NCBI GenBank assembly: GCA_006383075.2
Contig: SMNH02000008.1
Location: 62,001-126,000 of the forward strand
Origin: Kordia sp. TARA_039_SRF
GTDB lineage: Bacteria; Bacteroidota; Bacteroidia; Flavobacteriales; Flavobacteriaceae
Length of the DNA: 64,000 bases
Direction: 5' to 3'
In this document: in pieces, positions 53,788-62,098 of the stretch
Position numbering within the stretch: the first letter of the stretch is position 1
How the letters are laid out: every line of letters starts with the position of its first letter
The notes under the pieces: model-generated
Databases searched by the model: none
Told to the model about the DNA's origin: nothing
The model's input: the letters and a program-made list of their open reading frames with translations, nothing else
Position numbers and translations under genes: made by a program

Positions 53788-54007
53788 GTTCGCTTTGCTC
53801 TTGACTCTTGGTTCTTGAATCTTGACTCTTGGCTCTTTTATCAGTTTTCAGTTGTCGGTTGTCAGTTTTCAGTTATTTTCTAAATCTAAAATCGTCAATC
53901 TACAATAGTTAATCTTTTGTTATCGGTTGTCAGTTTTCAGTTAATTTCAATTCAACATCCAACATCTAACATCCAACATTTAAAATTAAAAACCCAGATG
54001 CTAACAT

Positions 54008-56113
54008 CTAAGATATATAATTCCAAATATTTTTATGTTTCACCAATTGCGAGTATGTATACCGAACAACTTTATGCTCTGGCAATGCTAAACTTGGATC
54101 AGATTTCAGTACTTTTTGTGCGTAATAGCGAGCGGTTTTTAAAATATCATTGTCTTTTACAATATCAGCAATTTTCAAATTCAACACGCCGCTTTGTTGT
54201 GTTCCCATGATGTTTCCAGGACCGCGCAATTTTAAATCGACTTCTGCAATTTCGAATCCGTCGCTGGTTCGTACCATCGTTTCCAAACGTGTTTTTCCGT
54301 CGGCGCTTAATTTGTGACTCGTCATGAGAATACAAAAACTCTGTTCCGCACCACGACCTACGCGACCGCGCAACTGATGCAATTGTGATAAGCCAAAACG
54401 TTCGGCACTTTCAATAATCATCACAGAAGCATTCGGAACATTCACGCCAACTTCAATTACAGTGGTGGCGACCATGATTTGCGTTTCGCCTCTAATAAAA
54501 CGATTCATCTCAAAATCCTTATCCGCAGGTTTCATCTTTCCATGTACAATCGAAATTTGATAGTTTGGCATCGGAAATTCTCGCGCAATACTTTCGTAAC
54601 CGTCCATTAAATCTTTATAATCCAACTGTTCGGATTCTTGAATCAACGGATACACAATATAAATCTGTCGTCCTTTGGCAATCTCATCCCGAATAAACTT
54701 AAACACTTTCAAGCGATTGCTATCGTATCTGTGAACGGTTTTAATCGCTTTTCTGCCAGGTGGCAATTCATCAATCACAGACACGTCCAAATCGCCATAC
54801 AAACTCATCGCTAGCGTTCGCGGAATCGGAGTTGCGGTCATGACCAAAATATGCGGTGGCATCGTATTTTTTCGCCATAATTTTGCTCGTTGCGCCACAC
54901 CAAAACGATGTTGCTCGTCAATAATTGCCAACCCGAGGTTTTGAAACTGTACTTTATCTTCCAAAACGGCATGTGTTCCAATCAAAATGTGCAGCGAGCC
55001 ATCTTCCAACATTTCATGAATCACGCGACGTTCTTTGGTTTTGGTTGAACCTGTCAATAACTTCACATTCAATCCCAATGGTTCTACCAATTCCATAATG
55101 CCGTTGTAGTGCTGAATCGCCAAAATTTCTGTTGGTGCCATGATGCACGCCTGAAAATCGTTGTCAATCGCGAGAAGCATAGACATCAGCGCGACAATCG
55201 TTTTTCCTGAACCTACATCGCCTTGTAACAAACGATTCATTTGTGCATTGCTGCCCAAATCGTTGCGTATTTCTTTAATTACGCGTTTTTGTGCGTTGGT
55301 GAGTTCAAAAGGCAGATGATTTTTGTAGAATTCATTAAACTTCTCTCCAACTTGGTCAAACGGAAATCCTTTTATTTTGCTTTTATGGATGAGGTTTTTC
55401 ATGATGAGTTGCACTTGTATGTAAAACAACTCTTCAAACTTTAGTCGGTATTGTGCTTTGGCAAGCAATTCTTGATTTTTCGGGAAGTGAATGTTGAACA
55501 ATGCTTCACTTTTTGAAATCAATTTGAGTTCTTGTAAAATTGTTGGTGGCAAGGTTTCATAAAACTGCGTGCGCGATTCTATAAATAGCTGTTGCATCAA
55601 CTTGTTAATGACTCTGTTGGTAATGCCTTTGTTGTTTAATTTTTCTGTGGAAGGATACACAGGTTGCATGGCGGTTCGCAAACTGGCTTCGTGTTCTTTC
55701 AACAATTCCATTTCGGGATGTGGCATCGAGAACAATCCGTTGAACCAATTCGTTTTGCCGAAAATGACATACGGCGTATTCAGCTTCAAGCTATCTTTAA
55801 TCCATTTATGCCCACGAAACCAAACCAACTCCATTTCGCCAGTACCATCCGTAAACGTTGCAACCAAGCGTTTACCACGTTTTTGTTGTACCATTTTAAT
55901 ATGCACTACCTTTCCCACAACTTGCACTTCCGAAGAATTTCGTTGTAACTCGTTGATTTTAAAATAGCGTGTTTTGTCAATATACCGATTCGGAAACAGA
56001 TTGATAAAATCTTGATACGTATGAATTCCCAACTCCTTGCGTAGCAAATCCGCACGATTCGGACCGACGCCTTTTAGGTAATCAATAGGAGTTTGTAATA
56101 CGTTTTTGTTCAT
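54008..56113 (-). CDS. recG: ATP-dependent DNA helicase RecG
   Basis: RecG reverses stalled forks and processes branched DNA. The 701 residues have the normal order: N-terminal wedge/OB domain (about 1-200), helicase domain 1 with GDVGSGKT and DEQHRFGV, and helicase domain 2 with VATTVIEVGVNVPNA and QLRGRVGRG. It is monocistronic. The ATG gives MNKNVLQTPIDYLKGVGPNRA, the family start with its HhH-like motif. Confidence 0.97.
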   Translation of the reverse strand: MNKNVLQTPIDYLKGVGPNRADLLRKELGIHTYQDFINLFPNRYIDKTRYFKINELQRNSSEVQVVGKVVHIKMVQQKRGKRLVATFTDGTGEMELVWFRGHKWIKDSLKLNTPYVIFGKTNWFNGLFSMPHPEMELLKEHEASLRTAMQPVYPSTEKLNNKGITNRVINKLMQQLFIESRTQFYETLPPTILQELKLISKSEALFNIHFPKNQELLAKAQYRLKFEELFYIQVQLIMKNLIHKSKIKGFPFDQVGEKFNEFYKNHLPFELTNAQKRVIKEIRNDLGSNAQMNRLLQGDVGSGKTIVALMSMLLAIDNDFQACIMAPTEILAIQHYNGIMELVEPLGLNVKLLTGSTKTKERRVIHEMLEDGSLHILIGTHAVLEDKVQFQNLGLAIIDEQHRFGVAQRAKLWRKNTMPPHILVMTATPIPRTLAMSLYGDLDVSVIDELPPGRKAIKTVHRYDSNRLKVFKFIRDEIAKGRQIYIVYPLIQESEQLDYKDLMDGYESIAREFPMPNYQISIVHGKMKPADKDFEMNRFIRGETQIMVATTVIEVGVNVPNASVMIIESAERFGLSQLHQLRGRVGRGAEQSFCILMTSHKLSADGKTRLETMVRTSDGFEIAEVDLKLRGPGNIMGTQQSGVLNLKIADIVKDNDILKTARYYAQKVLKSDPSLALPEHKVVRYTYSQLVKHKNIWNYIS

Positions 56114-56279
56114 CCATTCAAAAGTAAGTTTTTTGATTGAAAGATTAAATGATTGAAAGATTGAAAAATAATTTGACGTTCATTATTTGTTGTCGGTTGT
56201 CAGTTTTCTGTTCGTTTCAACTCAACATTCAACATTTAAAATCCAACATCTAAAGAATAACAAAAAAACAAAAAACAGT

Positions 56280-57494
56280 CTAAAATTCATAAATCGCTAC
56301 GCCGCTGCGCAGTTTTGGTTCTATGTAAGTGCTTTTGGGTGGCATGGTGAGTCCTTCGTCGGCAATGCGTTTCATTTCTTCTACATTTACAGGAACGAGT
56401 CCGAAACCAACAGCAAATTCGCCTGAATCGATACGGTTTTTCATTTCGATGACGTTGTGTTTGTCGTAACCATAATCAATTCGGCTATCGTTTCGCAAAT
56501 CGGTGATGCCTAGAATTGGTTTTAAAATGGTGATGTAGAGAATATGTGTGTCCAATTCGCTGAGCGAATCTGTAAAGTTATAATGTGTTTTTCGTAAATA
56601 AAGTGAGTAAAATTCACCATCTAAATACATGCTAAAGTGATGTTTTTTAGATGGTTTGTATAATTCCAAGCCTCTGTTTTCTATACGATAGATTTGATCG
56701 AGTTCCAATAAAAATTGTTCTTTCGACAAGCCATTTAAATCTTTAATCAGACGATTAAATTCATAAATACGTAACTCCGATTCCGGAATGAGATAGCTCA
56801 TAAATGAACGATAACTTTCCTTCTGCGTATCTTCACTCAACAAAAAAGAAGATGCCGAACGATGATGTCCGTCCGCAATATATACATCACCAATACGCGT
56901 AAATTCATCTTGAATGATTTTGATGTCATTCGCATCTTCAACCAACCATAAATAGTGTGTATCGCGATAGGTTGTGGTAAATTCAAATTCGGCGCGTGTT
57001 TCTGTGTATTTTTCTAGAATGTTACTGATAATATCCGAATCGGGATAGGTGAGAAGTACAGGTTCGGCATTGAAACCAACAGTTTTTAAATATTCTTTAA
57101 ATACTTGTTCTCGGTATTCAATCGTATCTTCGTGTTTTTTGATGACATTATTTTTGTAATCTTCTGTGCTAGCTGCAGCAACAATTCCTGTAAATACTTG
57201 TTGCTCACGATTTACCACTCGGTAAATGTATAAACACGGCGTTTCATCTTGCACAAAAATGCCGTCTTCCTTAAATTCCAAATAGCGATTGCGCACCAAA
57301 CCGTAACGTTCTTTTCCAGAGATTTCTTTGTGATATTTGTAGCCTGGATTTACAATGTGCAGAAACGAAAACGGATTGTAATCCAATCGTGCTTCGCGTT
57401 CGTCTTGCGTATAACTTTGATACGAGCGAGAAGCGACAAGACTTACCTTATCTCGCGTTGGTCGTACTGCTTTGAATGGATTAATCTTTGCCAC
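56280..57494 (-). CDS. DUF1015 family protein
   Basis: A 404-residue cytoplasmic protein of the DUF1015 family: MAKINPFKAVRPTRDKVSLV at the start, YIADGHHRSAS in the middle and FGLVPVNVEEMKRIADEG near the end. The GHHR motif is conserved, which hints at a metal or phosphate site, but function is not established. It is the last gene of a six-gene operon, one base after the peptidase gene. Confidence 0.88.
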   Translation of the reverse strand: MAKINPFKAVRPTRDKVSLVASRSYQSYTQDEREARLDYNPFSFLHIVNPGYKYHKEISGKERYGLVRNRYLEFKEDGIFVQDETPCLYIYRVVNREQQVFTGIVAAASTEDYKNNVIKKHEDTIEYREQVFKEYLKTVGFNAEPVLLTYPDSDIISNILEKYTETRAEFEFTTTYRDTHYLWLVEDANDIKIIQDEFTRIGDVYIADGHHRSASSFLLSEDTQKESYRSFMSYLIPESELRIYEFNRLIKDLNGLSKEQFLLELDQIYRIENRGLELYKPSKKHHFSMYLDGEFYSLYLRKTHYNFTDSLSELDTHILYITILKPILGITDLRNDSRIDYGYDKHNVIEMKNRIDSGEFAVGFGLVPVNVEEMKRIADEGLTMPPKSTYIEPKLRSGVAIYEF

Positions 57495-57495
57495 G

Positions 57496-58110
57496 TTAAT
57501 TGCTATTTGATTTGATAAATGTTGTCGGATTTAGAAATCCATTTGTATTTGTACTGTATCCACCGCCAATTTCCATGAAAATATCATCACGAATTTCTAG
57601 ATGTAAATGTGCATAATAAGCGCCATCTGCGTTGCCAATAGTTCCAATTTGCATGCCTTTGCTAACAAATGTACCTTTTTTTACCATAATCGTGTCACAA
57701 TGCGCATAAAGAGATTCATAGTAATTTCCGTTGTATTGATGCACAATACGAATAACATTTCCCCAACCGCCACCTAGGTTTTCAGCAAAGTTTACATATC
57801 CATTCCCAATTGCGTACACAGCGTCGCCCAAATCAGAGTTTCCGCCGCCTCTACCATTCCAATCTTCCCCTAAATGATTGTTTTCTGTGAATTTTTGAGC
57901 ATTGTAGTAGCCTTTTGCATTGGGTTTTCCAACAGGAAAGTCAAAGTTTTTGGCAACATAGCTTGGGTTTTTCTTGAACAATTCATCAAAAGCAGCAAAT
58001 TCATTTTTAGAAACTGTGGTCGTTTTGTCTTTGCTTTTAGGCGCACTTTTTGACTTCGTTTTTTGACAGCCAAGCAAGCACAAACATAGTATGACAGCAA
58101 GTTGTTTCAA
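57496..58110 (-). CDS. M23 family metallopeptidase lipoprotein
   Basis: A 204-residue lipoprotein with lipobox LLGC (Cys15). The M23 fold carries metal ligands His79 and Asp83 in NHLGEDW, and the YAHCD and HLH (168-170) motifs. It should cut peptidoglycan cross-bridges in the periplasm or act as a regulator. The domain is intact. It overlaps the YcxB-like gene by four bases and precedes DUF1015 by one base. Confidence 0.9.
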   Translation of the reverse strand: MKQLAVILCLCLLGCQKTKSKSAPKSKDKTTTVSKNEFAAFDELFKKNPSYVAKNFDFPVGKPNAKGYYNAQKFTENNHLGEDWNGRGGGNSDLGDAVYAIGNGYVNFAENLGGGWGNVIRIVHQYNGNYYESLYAHCDTIMVKKGTFVSKGMQIGTIGNADGAYYAHLHLEIRDDIFMEIGGGYSTNTNGFLNPTTFIKSNSN

Positions 58111-58547
58111 GCGTTGATGTAAGTTTCAAATTTTTTTAAATCGTCTTCCGAATAAAAAATATCTTTAGCAATGTAAATGTATTTAGTTTTTGAAACATAA
58201 ATCAGCCAATAATCGTCTTTGGTAATTACATTTTTCAATGTTCCGATGCGAAATGACTTTTGTTCACCAGTTTGCGTAAATTGCAGCGTGTCTTCGTCAA
58301 AATGCAATTGTGTTTCCGAAAAGTACGGTTCCATGTTTTTGACATAGGTCAAAATCAAGTAACTGAATCCCACAATAATTAACACAATCAAACTATATAG
58401 CGCAATTAAACGACCTACTTGCCAGCCAAATAAGAGCGTCCATACAATTAAGAATGGTAATAATTGAAGTAGGCTTCTTCCAAAAATAAAAAAGAATATA
58501 TCACGGTATTTTTCTCGCGTTAAGCGATACGTTTTCGTAGCTATCAT
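58107..58547 (-). CDS. YcxB-like membrane protein
   Basis: A 146-residue protein with two hydrophobic segments (about 25-45 and 50-70) followed by a soluble region with FRIGTLKNVITKDDYWLIYVSK. This matches the YcxB-like pattern; function is not known. Its start overlaps the stop of the dehydrogenase gene by one base, and its stop overlaps the peptidase gene. Confidence 0.75.
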   Translation of the reverse strand: MIATKTYRLTREKYRDIFFFIFGRSLLQLLPFLIVWTLLFGWQVGRLIALYSLIVLIIVGFSYLILTYVKNMEPYFSETQLHFDEDTLQFTQTGEQKSFRIGTLKNVITKDDYWLIYVSKTKYIYIAKDIFYSEDDLKKFETYINA

Positions 58548-59434
58548 TAGCTAAACATTTTTGCAACTTTTTCAGCTTTTCTACTTTCTGAGTAATCGTA
58601 AAAACCTTCTCCAGATTTTACACCCAATTTCCCAGCCATTACCATATTGACTAATAATGGACATGGCGCATATTTTGGATTTTTGAATCCTTCATACATC
58701 ACATTTAAGATAGATAAACATACGTCTAATCCAATAAAATCTGCCAATTGCAATGGTCCCATCGGATGCGCCATTCCTAACTTCATTACGGTATCAATTT
58801 CTTGCACACCTGCAACGCCGTTGTATAAAGTTTCAATAGATTCATTGATCATTGGCATTAAAATTCGGTTTGCCACAAATCCTGGATAATCGTTAACTTC
58901 TGTTGGAACTTTGTTGAGTTTTTTAGACAATTCCATGATGGTATTTGTCACCTCATCCGATGTGTTGTACCCACGAATAATTTCCACCAATTTCATAATT
59001 GGCACAGGATTCATAAAGTGCATTCCAATCACCATTTCTGGTCGCGATGTTACGGCTGCAATTTGCGTAATAGAAATTGAAGATGTATTGGTTGCCAAAA
59101 TGGTATCTTCTGGACATAATTCGTCTAAATCTTTAAAAATTTGCAGTTTCAAATCTACATTTTCCGTAGCTGCTTCTACGACCAAACCAGCATATTCAAC
59201 ACCTTCTTTTAAGTTGGTATATGTAGTAATATTGTTGAGTGTATTCTGTTTGTCTTCTTCCGAAATTTTTTCCTTTGCCACCATACGATCTAAGTTTTTC
59301 GTAATGGTTGCAATACCTTTATCTAAAGAGGTTTGAGAAATATCAATCAGTTGTACTTTAAAGCCAAATTGAGCAAACGTATGCGCAATTCCGTTGCCCA
59401 TAGTTCCCGCTCCGATAACAGCTATATTTTTCAT
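58547..59434 (-). CDS. 3-hydroxyacyl-CoA (3-hydroxybutyryl-CoA) dehydrogenase
   Basis: A 295-residue NAD-dependent dehydrogenase starting at MKNIAVIGAGTMG; a longer reading adds 22 residues from the leader. The Rossmann motif GAGTMGNGIAH, the FVANRILMPM segment, the MHFMNPVPIMKLVEI motif and the C-terminal MKLGMAHPMGPLQLADFIGLD (trimmed here) part fit the 3HCDH family. It oxidises 3-hydroxyacyl-CoA in fatty-acid or butyrate metabolism. Its surroundings do not show which pathway. Confidence 0.93.
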   Translation of the reverse strand: MKNIAVIGAGTMGNGIAHTFAQFGFKVQLIDISQTSLDKGIATITKNLDRMVAKEKISEEDKQNTLNNITTYTNLKEGVEYAGLVVEAATENVDLKLQIFKDLDELCPEDTILATNTSSISITQIAAVTSRPEMVIGMHFMNPVPIMKLVEIIRGYNTSDEVTNTIMELSKKLNKVPTEVNDYPGFVANRILMPMINESIETLYNGVAGVQEIDTVMKLGMAHPMGPLQLADFIGLDVCLSILNVMYEGFKNPKYAPCPLLVNMVMAGKLGVKSGEGFYDYSESRKAEKVAKMFS

Positions 59435-59448
59435 AGAATAGTGTGTAT

Positions 59449-60141
59449 TTATTTTGTCTGTAATTTTAGTTTTTTTCCGTGTATTGGACAGAAATTCCAA
59501 GTTCCATTATATAATTTTTGGTCTTCTGGACATACTTTCTTTTCTACCATAGAAGCTAATGGAAGCATAAAATTAAATTCTTCTTCATTCAGTAGAATTG
59601 TAAATTTTCCTTTGCTTAGCGGATTGCAGATAAGCGTACCATCTTTCGCTTTTTTAGAGAATACATGAAACTCTAATTGTTCTCCAAATTGTCCTAGCAT
59701 TTGTGCAATCATAGGTTTCATTAGCGTTAATGTTCCTTTAAAATCATCTGGAATAAGGCTATCATCTAATGGCTCATAAATAGTTCCTTTTTGGTCTTTA
59801 ATCCTAACCGTAGATGATTTTTTCTTTAAGTTGCCAAACATTCCCATTTCCGTATTGATAACGCACACCAACGTAAACTCTCCAAAAGAAGCAATCATTT
59901 CATCAATATATTCACTTTCGCTATCAGCAAGGCTACTGTCTTCTATTGAAAATTTCCAGTATTCTTTTGGAATCCACCAAACCATTTTAAAGGCTTCGTT
60001 GTCCTTACTCATTATTTGTGTATCTTTTATAAAAGATGTGATGTCTACTTTTTTAGCAGGAATGATTTTTTCTTCTTGCGCTAACGAAAACGATATCGAG
60101 CAAAAGCAAAACAGTAATAAGGCGTATTTTAGTGAATACAT
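59449..60141 (-). CDS. Exported hypothetical protein
   Basis: A 230-residue protein with a signal peptide ending near SLAQEE. The mature part begins KIIPAKKVDITSFIK and ends KLYNGTWNFCPIHGKKLKLQ, with a C-terminal Cys pair (CPEDQKLYNGTWNFCP) that could bind zinc. No family is recognised. It lies six bases after the Gfo/Idh/MocA gene and 14 bases before the dehydrogenase start, so it belongs to the operon. Confidence 0.75.
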   Translation of the reverse strand: MYSLKYALLLFCFCSISFSLAQEEKIIPAKKVDITSFIKDTQIMSKDNEAFKMVWWIPKEYWKFSIEDSSLADSESEYIDEMIASFGEFTLVCVINTEMGMFGNLKKKSSTVRIKDQKGTIYEPLDDSLIPDDFKGTLTLMKPMIAQMLGQFGEQLEFHVFSKKAKDGTLICNPLSKGKFTILLNEEEFNFMLPLASMVEKKVCPEDQKLYNGTWNFCPIHGKKLKLQTK

Positions 60142-60147
60142 GAAAGA

Positions 60148-61113
60148 TTATTTTTCGAAAGTTTCTATAATTTGAATCGCAACACGCAATGCTTCCGTGG
60201 CTTCTTCAAGCGAAACAATTGGTGTCGTATCGTTATTGATAGCGTCTGCAAATGTTTCTAATTCGTCCAAAATGGCGTTGTTTTGCGAAATATCAGGGTT
60301 TTCAAAGTAGATTTGCTTTTTCACGCCTTCAGCATTTTGAAGAATCATGGCGTATTCATCCGCTTTTTTAGGCGCGTCTTTCATTTTTACGACTTCTACT
60401 TTCTTCTCTAAAAAGTCCACAGAAATATACGCATCGCGTTGAAAGAAACGACTTTTACGCATGTTTTTCATGGAGATACGACTTGACGTCAGATTGGCAA
60501 CGCAACCATTTTCAAACTCCAAACGCGCATTGGCAATGTCTGGCGAATTACTAATTACCGAAACACCACTCGCGTTGATTTGCTTTACAGGTGAATTCAC
60601 TACACTTAAAATGGCATCAATATCGTGAATCATCAAATCTAAAACTACAGGAACATCTGTACCACGCGGATTGAACTCAGCCAAGCGATGTGTTTCAATA
60701 AACATTGGCGTATCAATCTTATCTTTTACCGCCGTAAACGCTGGGTTGAAACGTTCTACATGTCCAACTTGCCCTTTAACGTTATGTTCTTTTGCCAGTG
60801 CGATTAATTCTTCGGCTTCTGCAACCGTATTGGTAATCGGTTTTTCAATAAACACATGCTTTCCTTTCAAAATGGCTTTTTTAGCGCATTCGTGATGCGA
60901 AAGGGTAGGAGTTACAATATCAATAACGTCTACAGCATCAATCAGCGCATCTATAGAATCGTAATATGTATAGCCAAATTCTTTGACGATTTTCTTTGCA
61001 TATTCAGGATTGGCATCATAAAAACCGACAAGTTCGTATTGGGAAGATTGTTGTAATAAACGAAGGTGAATTTTTCCTAAGTGTCCAGCACCTAAAACTC
61101 CAGCTTTAAGCAT
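60148..61113 (-). CDS. Gfo/Idh/MocA family oxidoreductase
   Basis: A 321-residue NAD(P)-dependent enzyme from the ATG of MLKAGVLGAGHLGK. The Rossmann motif GAGHLG, the EKPITNTVAEAEELI loop and the GHVERFNPA segment are typical. Members oxidise or reduce sugars or related cyclic compounds. First gene of a six-gene operon with six bases to the next; substrate not evident. Confidence 0.92.
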   Translation of the reverse strand: MLKAGVLGAGHLGKIHLRLLQQSSQYELVGFYDANPEYAKKIVKEFGYTYYDSIDALIDAVDVIDIVTPTLSHHECAKKAILKGKHVFIEKPITNTVAEAEELIALAKEHNVKGQVGHVERFNPAFTAVKDKIDTPMFIETHRLAEFNPRGTDVPVVLDLMIHDIDAILSVVNSPVKQINASGVSVISNSPDIANARLEFENGCVANLTSSRISMKNMRKSRFFQRDAYISVDFLEKKVEVVKMKDAPKKADEYAMILQNAEGVKKQIYFENPDISQNNAILDELETFADAINNDTTPIVSLEEATEALRVAIQIIETFEK

Positions 61114-61130
61114 AAAAAAAGTGTTTTCCA

Positions 61131-61138
61131 CAAAAATA
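61131..61138 (-). promoter_or_regulatory. Promoter -7 box for the six-gene operon
   Basis: The minus strand reads TATTTTTG, matching TAnnTTTG, 18 bp upstream of the chosen ATG. Confidence 0.5.
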
Positions 61139-61281
61139 ATTTATTTTTCCAAAACCTTTTGCCTAATCACCAACAATTATGTAATTATCTGCTAATTTTT
61201 AGACCTGTTTTTGACAAATTATAAATTTTTAGCAGAAACATATTCGTTGTCAATCAGTTGTATTTTTACTAATTTTTTTAG

Positions 61282-61311
61282 TTTGATAGCCAAAAAATAC
61301 TATTATTTTTG
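61282..61311 (+). promoter_or_regulatory. Promoter for pcm, nearly leaderless
   Basis: TTTG at 61282-61285, an 18-bp spacer and TATTTTTG at 61304-61311 fit the Bacteroidota promoter. The expected start of transcription is near 61317, one or two bases before the ATG at 61319. This supports the internal start and argues against the upstream one at 61211. Confidence 0.6.
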
Positions 61312-61318
61312 TGAGCAA

Positions 61319-61960
61319 ATGAAAGATTCGTTCAAACATAAAGGCATGCGAAATCAGTTGGCACAAATTGTTGCTAACAAAGGAATTACCGATGAAAACG
61401 TGCTAAATGGCATTCGAAACATTCCGCGACATTTGTTTATGGACTCAAGTTTTGAAGCACATGCGTATCAAGACAAAGCCTTTCCAATTGCAGCCGACCA
61501 AACTATTTCGCAACCGTATACAGTTGCATTTCAAACACAATTGCTCGAAATTAAAAGCGGAGATACCATTTTAGAAATCGGAACGGGAAGTGGTTATCAA
61601 ACGGCTATGCTACTCGAGTTAGGTGCTAAAGTGTATAGTATTGAACGACAAAAAGAATTATTTAAACGTACGAGTTTATTCCTACCAAAATTAGGTTACC
61701 GACCTAAAAAACTCATCTTTGGCGATGGTTATAAAGGTTTGCCAGAACAAGCTCCTTTTGACGGAATTGTAGTCACAGCAGGTGCGCCATTTGTACCGAA
61801 ACCTTTATTGTCACAATTAAAAGTAGGAGGGAAATTGGTTATTCCTGTAGGCGAAAAAGCGCAAATCATGACGTTATTCATCAGAACTTCTGAAAAAGAA
61901 TTCACCAAAAAAGAATTTGGAGAATTTCGTTTTGTACCGATGTTAGAGGATAAAAATTAA
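61319..61960 (+). CDS. pcm: Protein-L-isoaspartate O-methyltransferase
   Basis: PCMT methylates damaged isoaspartyl residues so that they can return to aspartate. The 213 residues from MKDSFKHKGMRNQLAQ match the family length, and the longer reading from 61211 would put the promoter inside the gene. Motif ILEIGTGSGYQTAMLLELG is the SAM site, with the DQTISQPYTVA substrate loop before it and IVVTAGAP after it. It is followed by the NRPS gene, with no functional link implied. Confidence 0.94.
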   Translation: MKDSFKHKGMRNQLAQIVANKGITDENVLNGIRNIPRHLFMDSSFEAHAYQDKAFPIAADQTISQPYTVAFQTQLLEIKSGDTILEIGTGSGYQTAMLLELGAKVYSIERQKELFKRTSLFLPKLGYRPKKLIFGDGYKGLPEQAPFDGIVVTAGAPFVPKPLLSQLKVGGKLVIPVGEKAQIMTLFIRTSEKEFTKKEFGEFRFVPMLEDKN

Positions 61961-62098
61961 CAATATATCTTATCTTTACAAAGTAATAAAAAACTGTACT
62001 CATCATTTTTAAGAATTAAGCATAGTACACAATAGTATCGGACTTCCCTATAATCCATCTGACTTTAAAAAAACAAATAACAATAAAGAAAGGTGATT

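Larger units (their letters stand above)
53595..54007. repeat. Spacer with heptanucleotide array and second 94-bp repeat
   Basis: 53610-53697 is a tandem array of about 12 heptamers (TTATCTG, TTGTCTG and TTGTTTG in runs). 53694-53787 is the second copy of the 94-bp repeat. 53840-54000 continues with TCAGTTTTCAGTTG and ATCCAACATCTAACATC-like words. Apparent open frames here only reflect the repeats. Confidence 0.85.

Noticed and set aside
53551-53818. Two open frames with repeated CYLLSV-type residues
   Set aside because: They are translations of the heptamer array; composition is dictated by the repeat and the frame has no homology-like features.
61211-61318. Longer start for pcm
   Set aside because: The promoter at 61282-61311 would lie inside the coding region; the family starts at the internal ATG.
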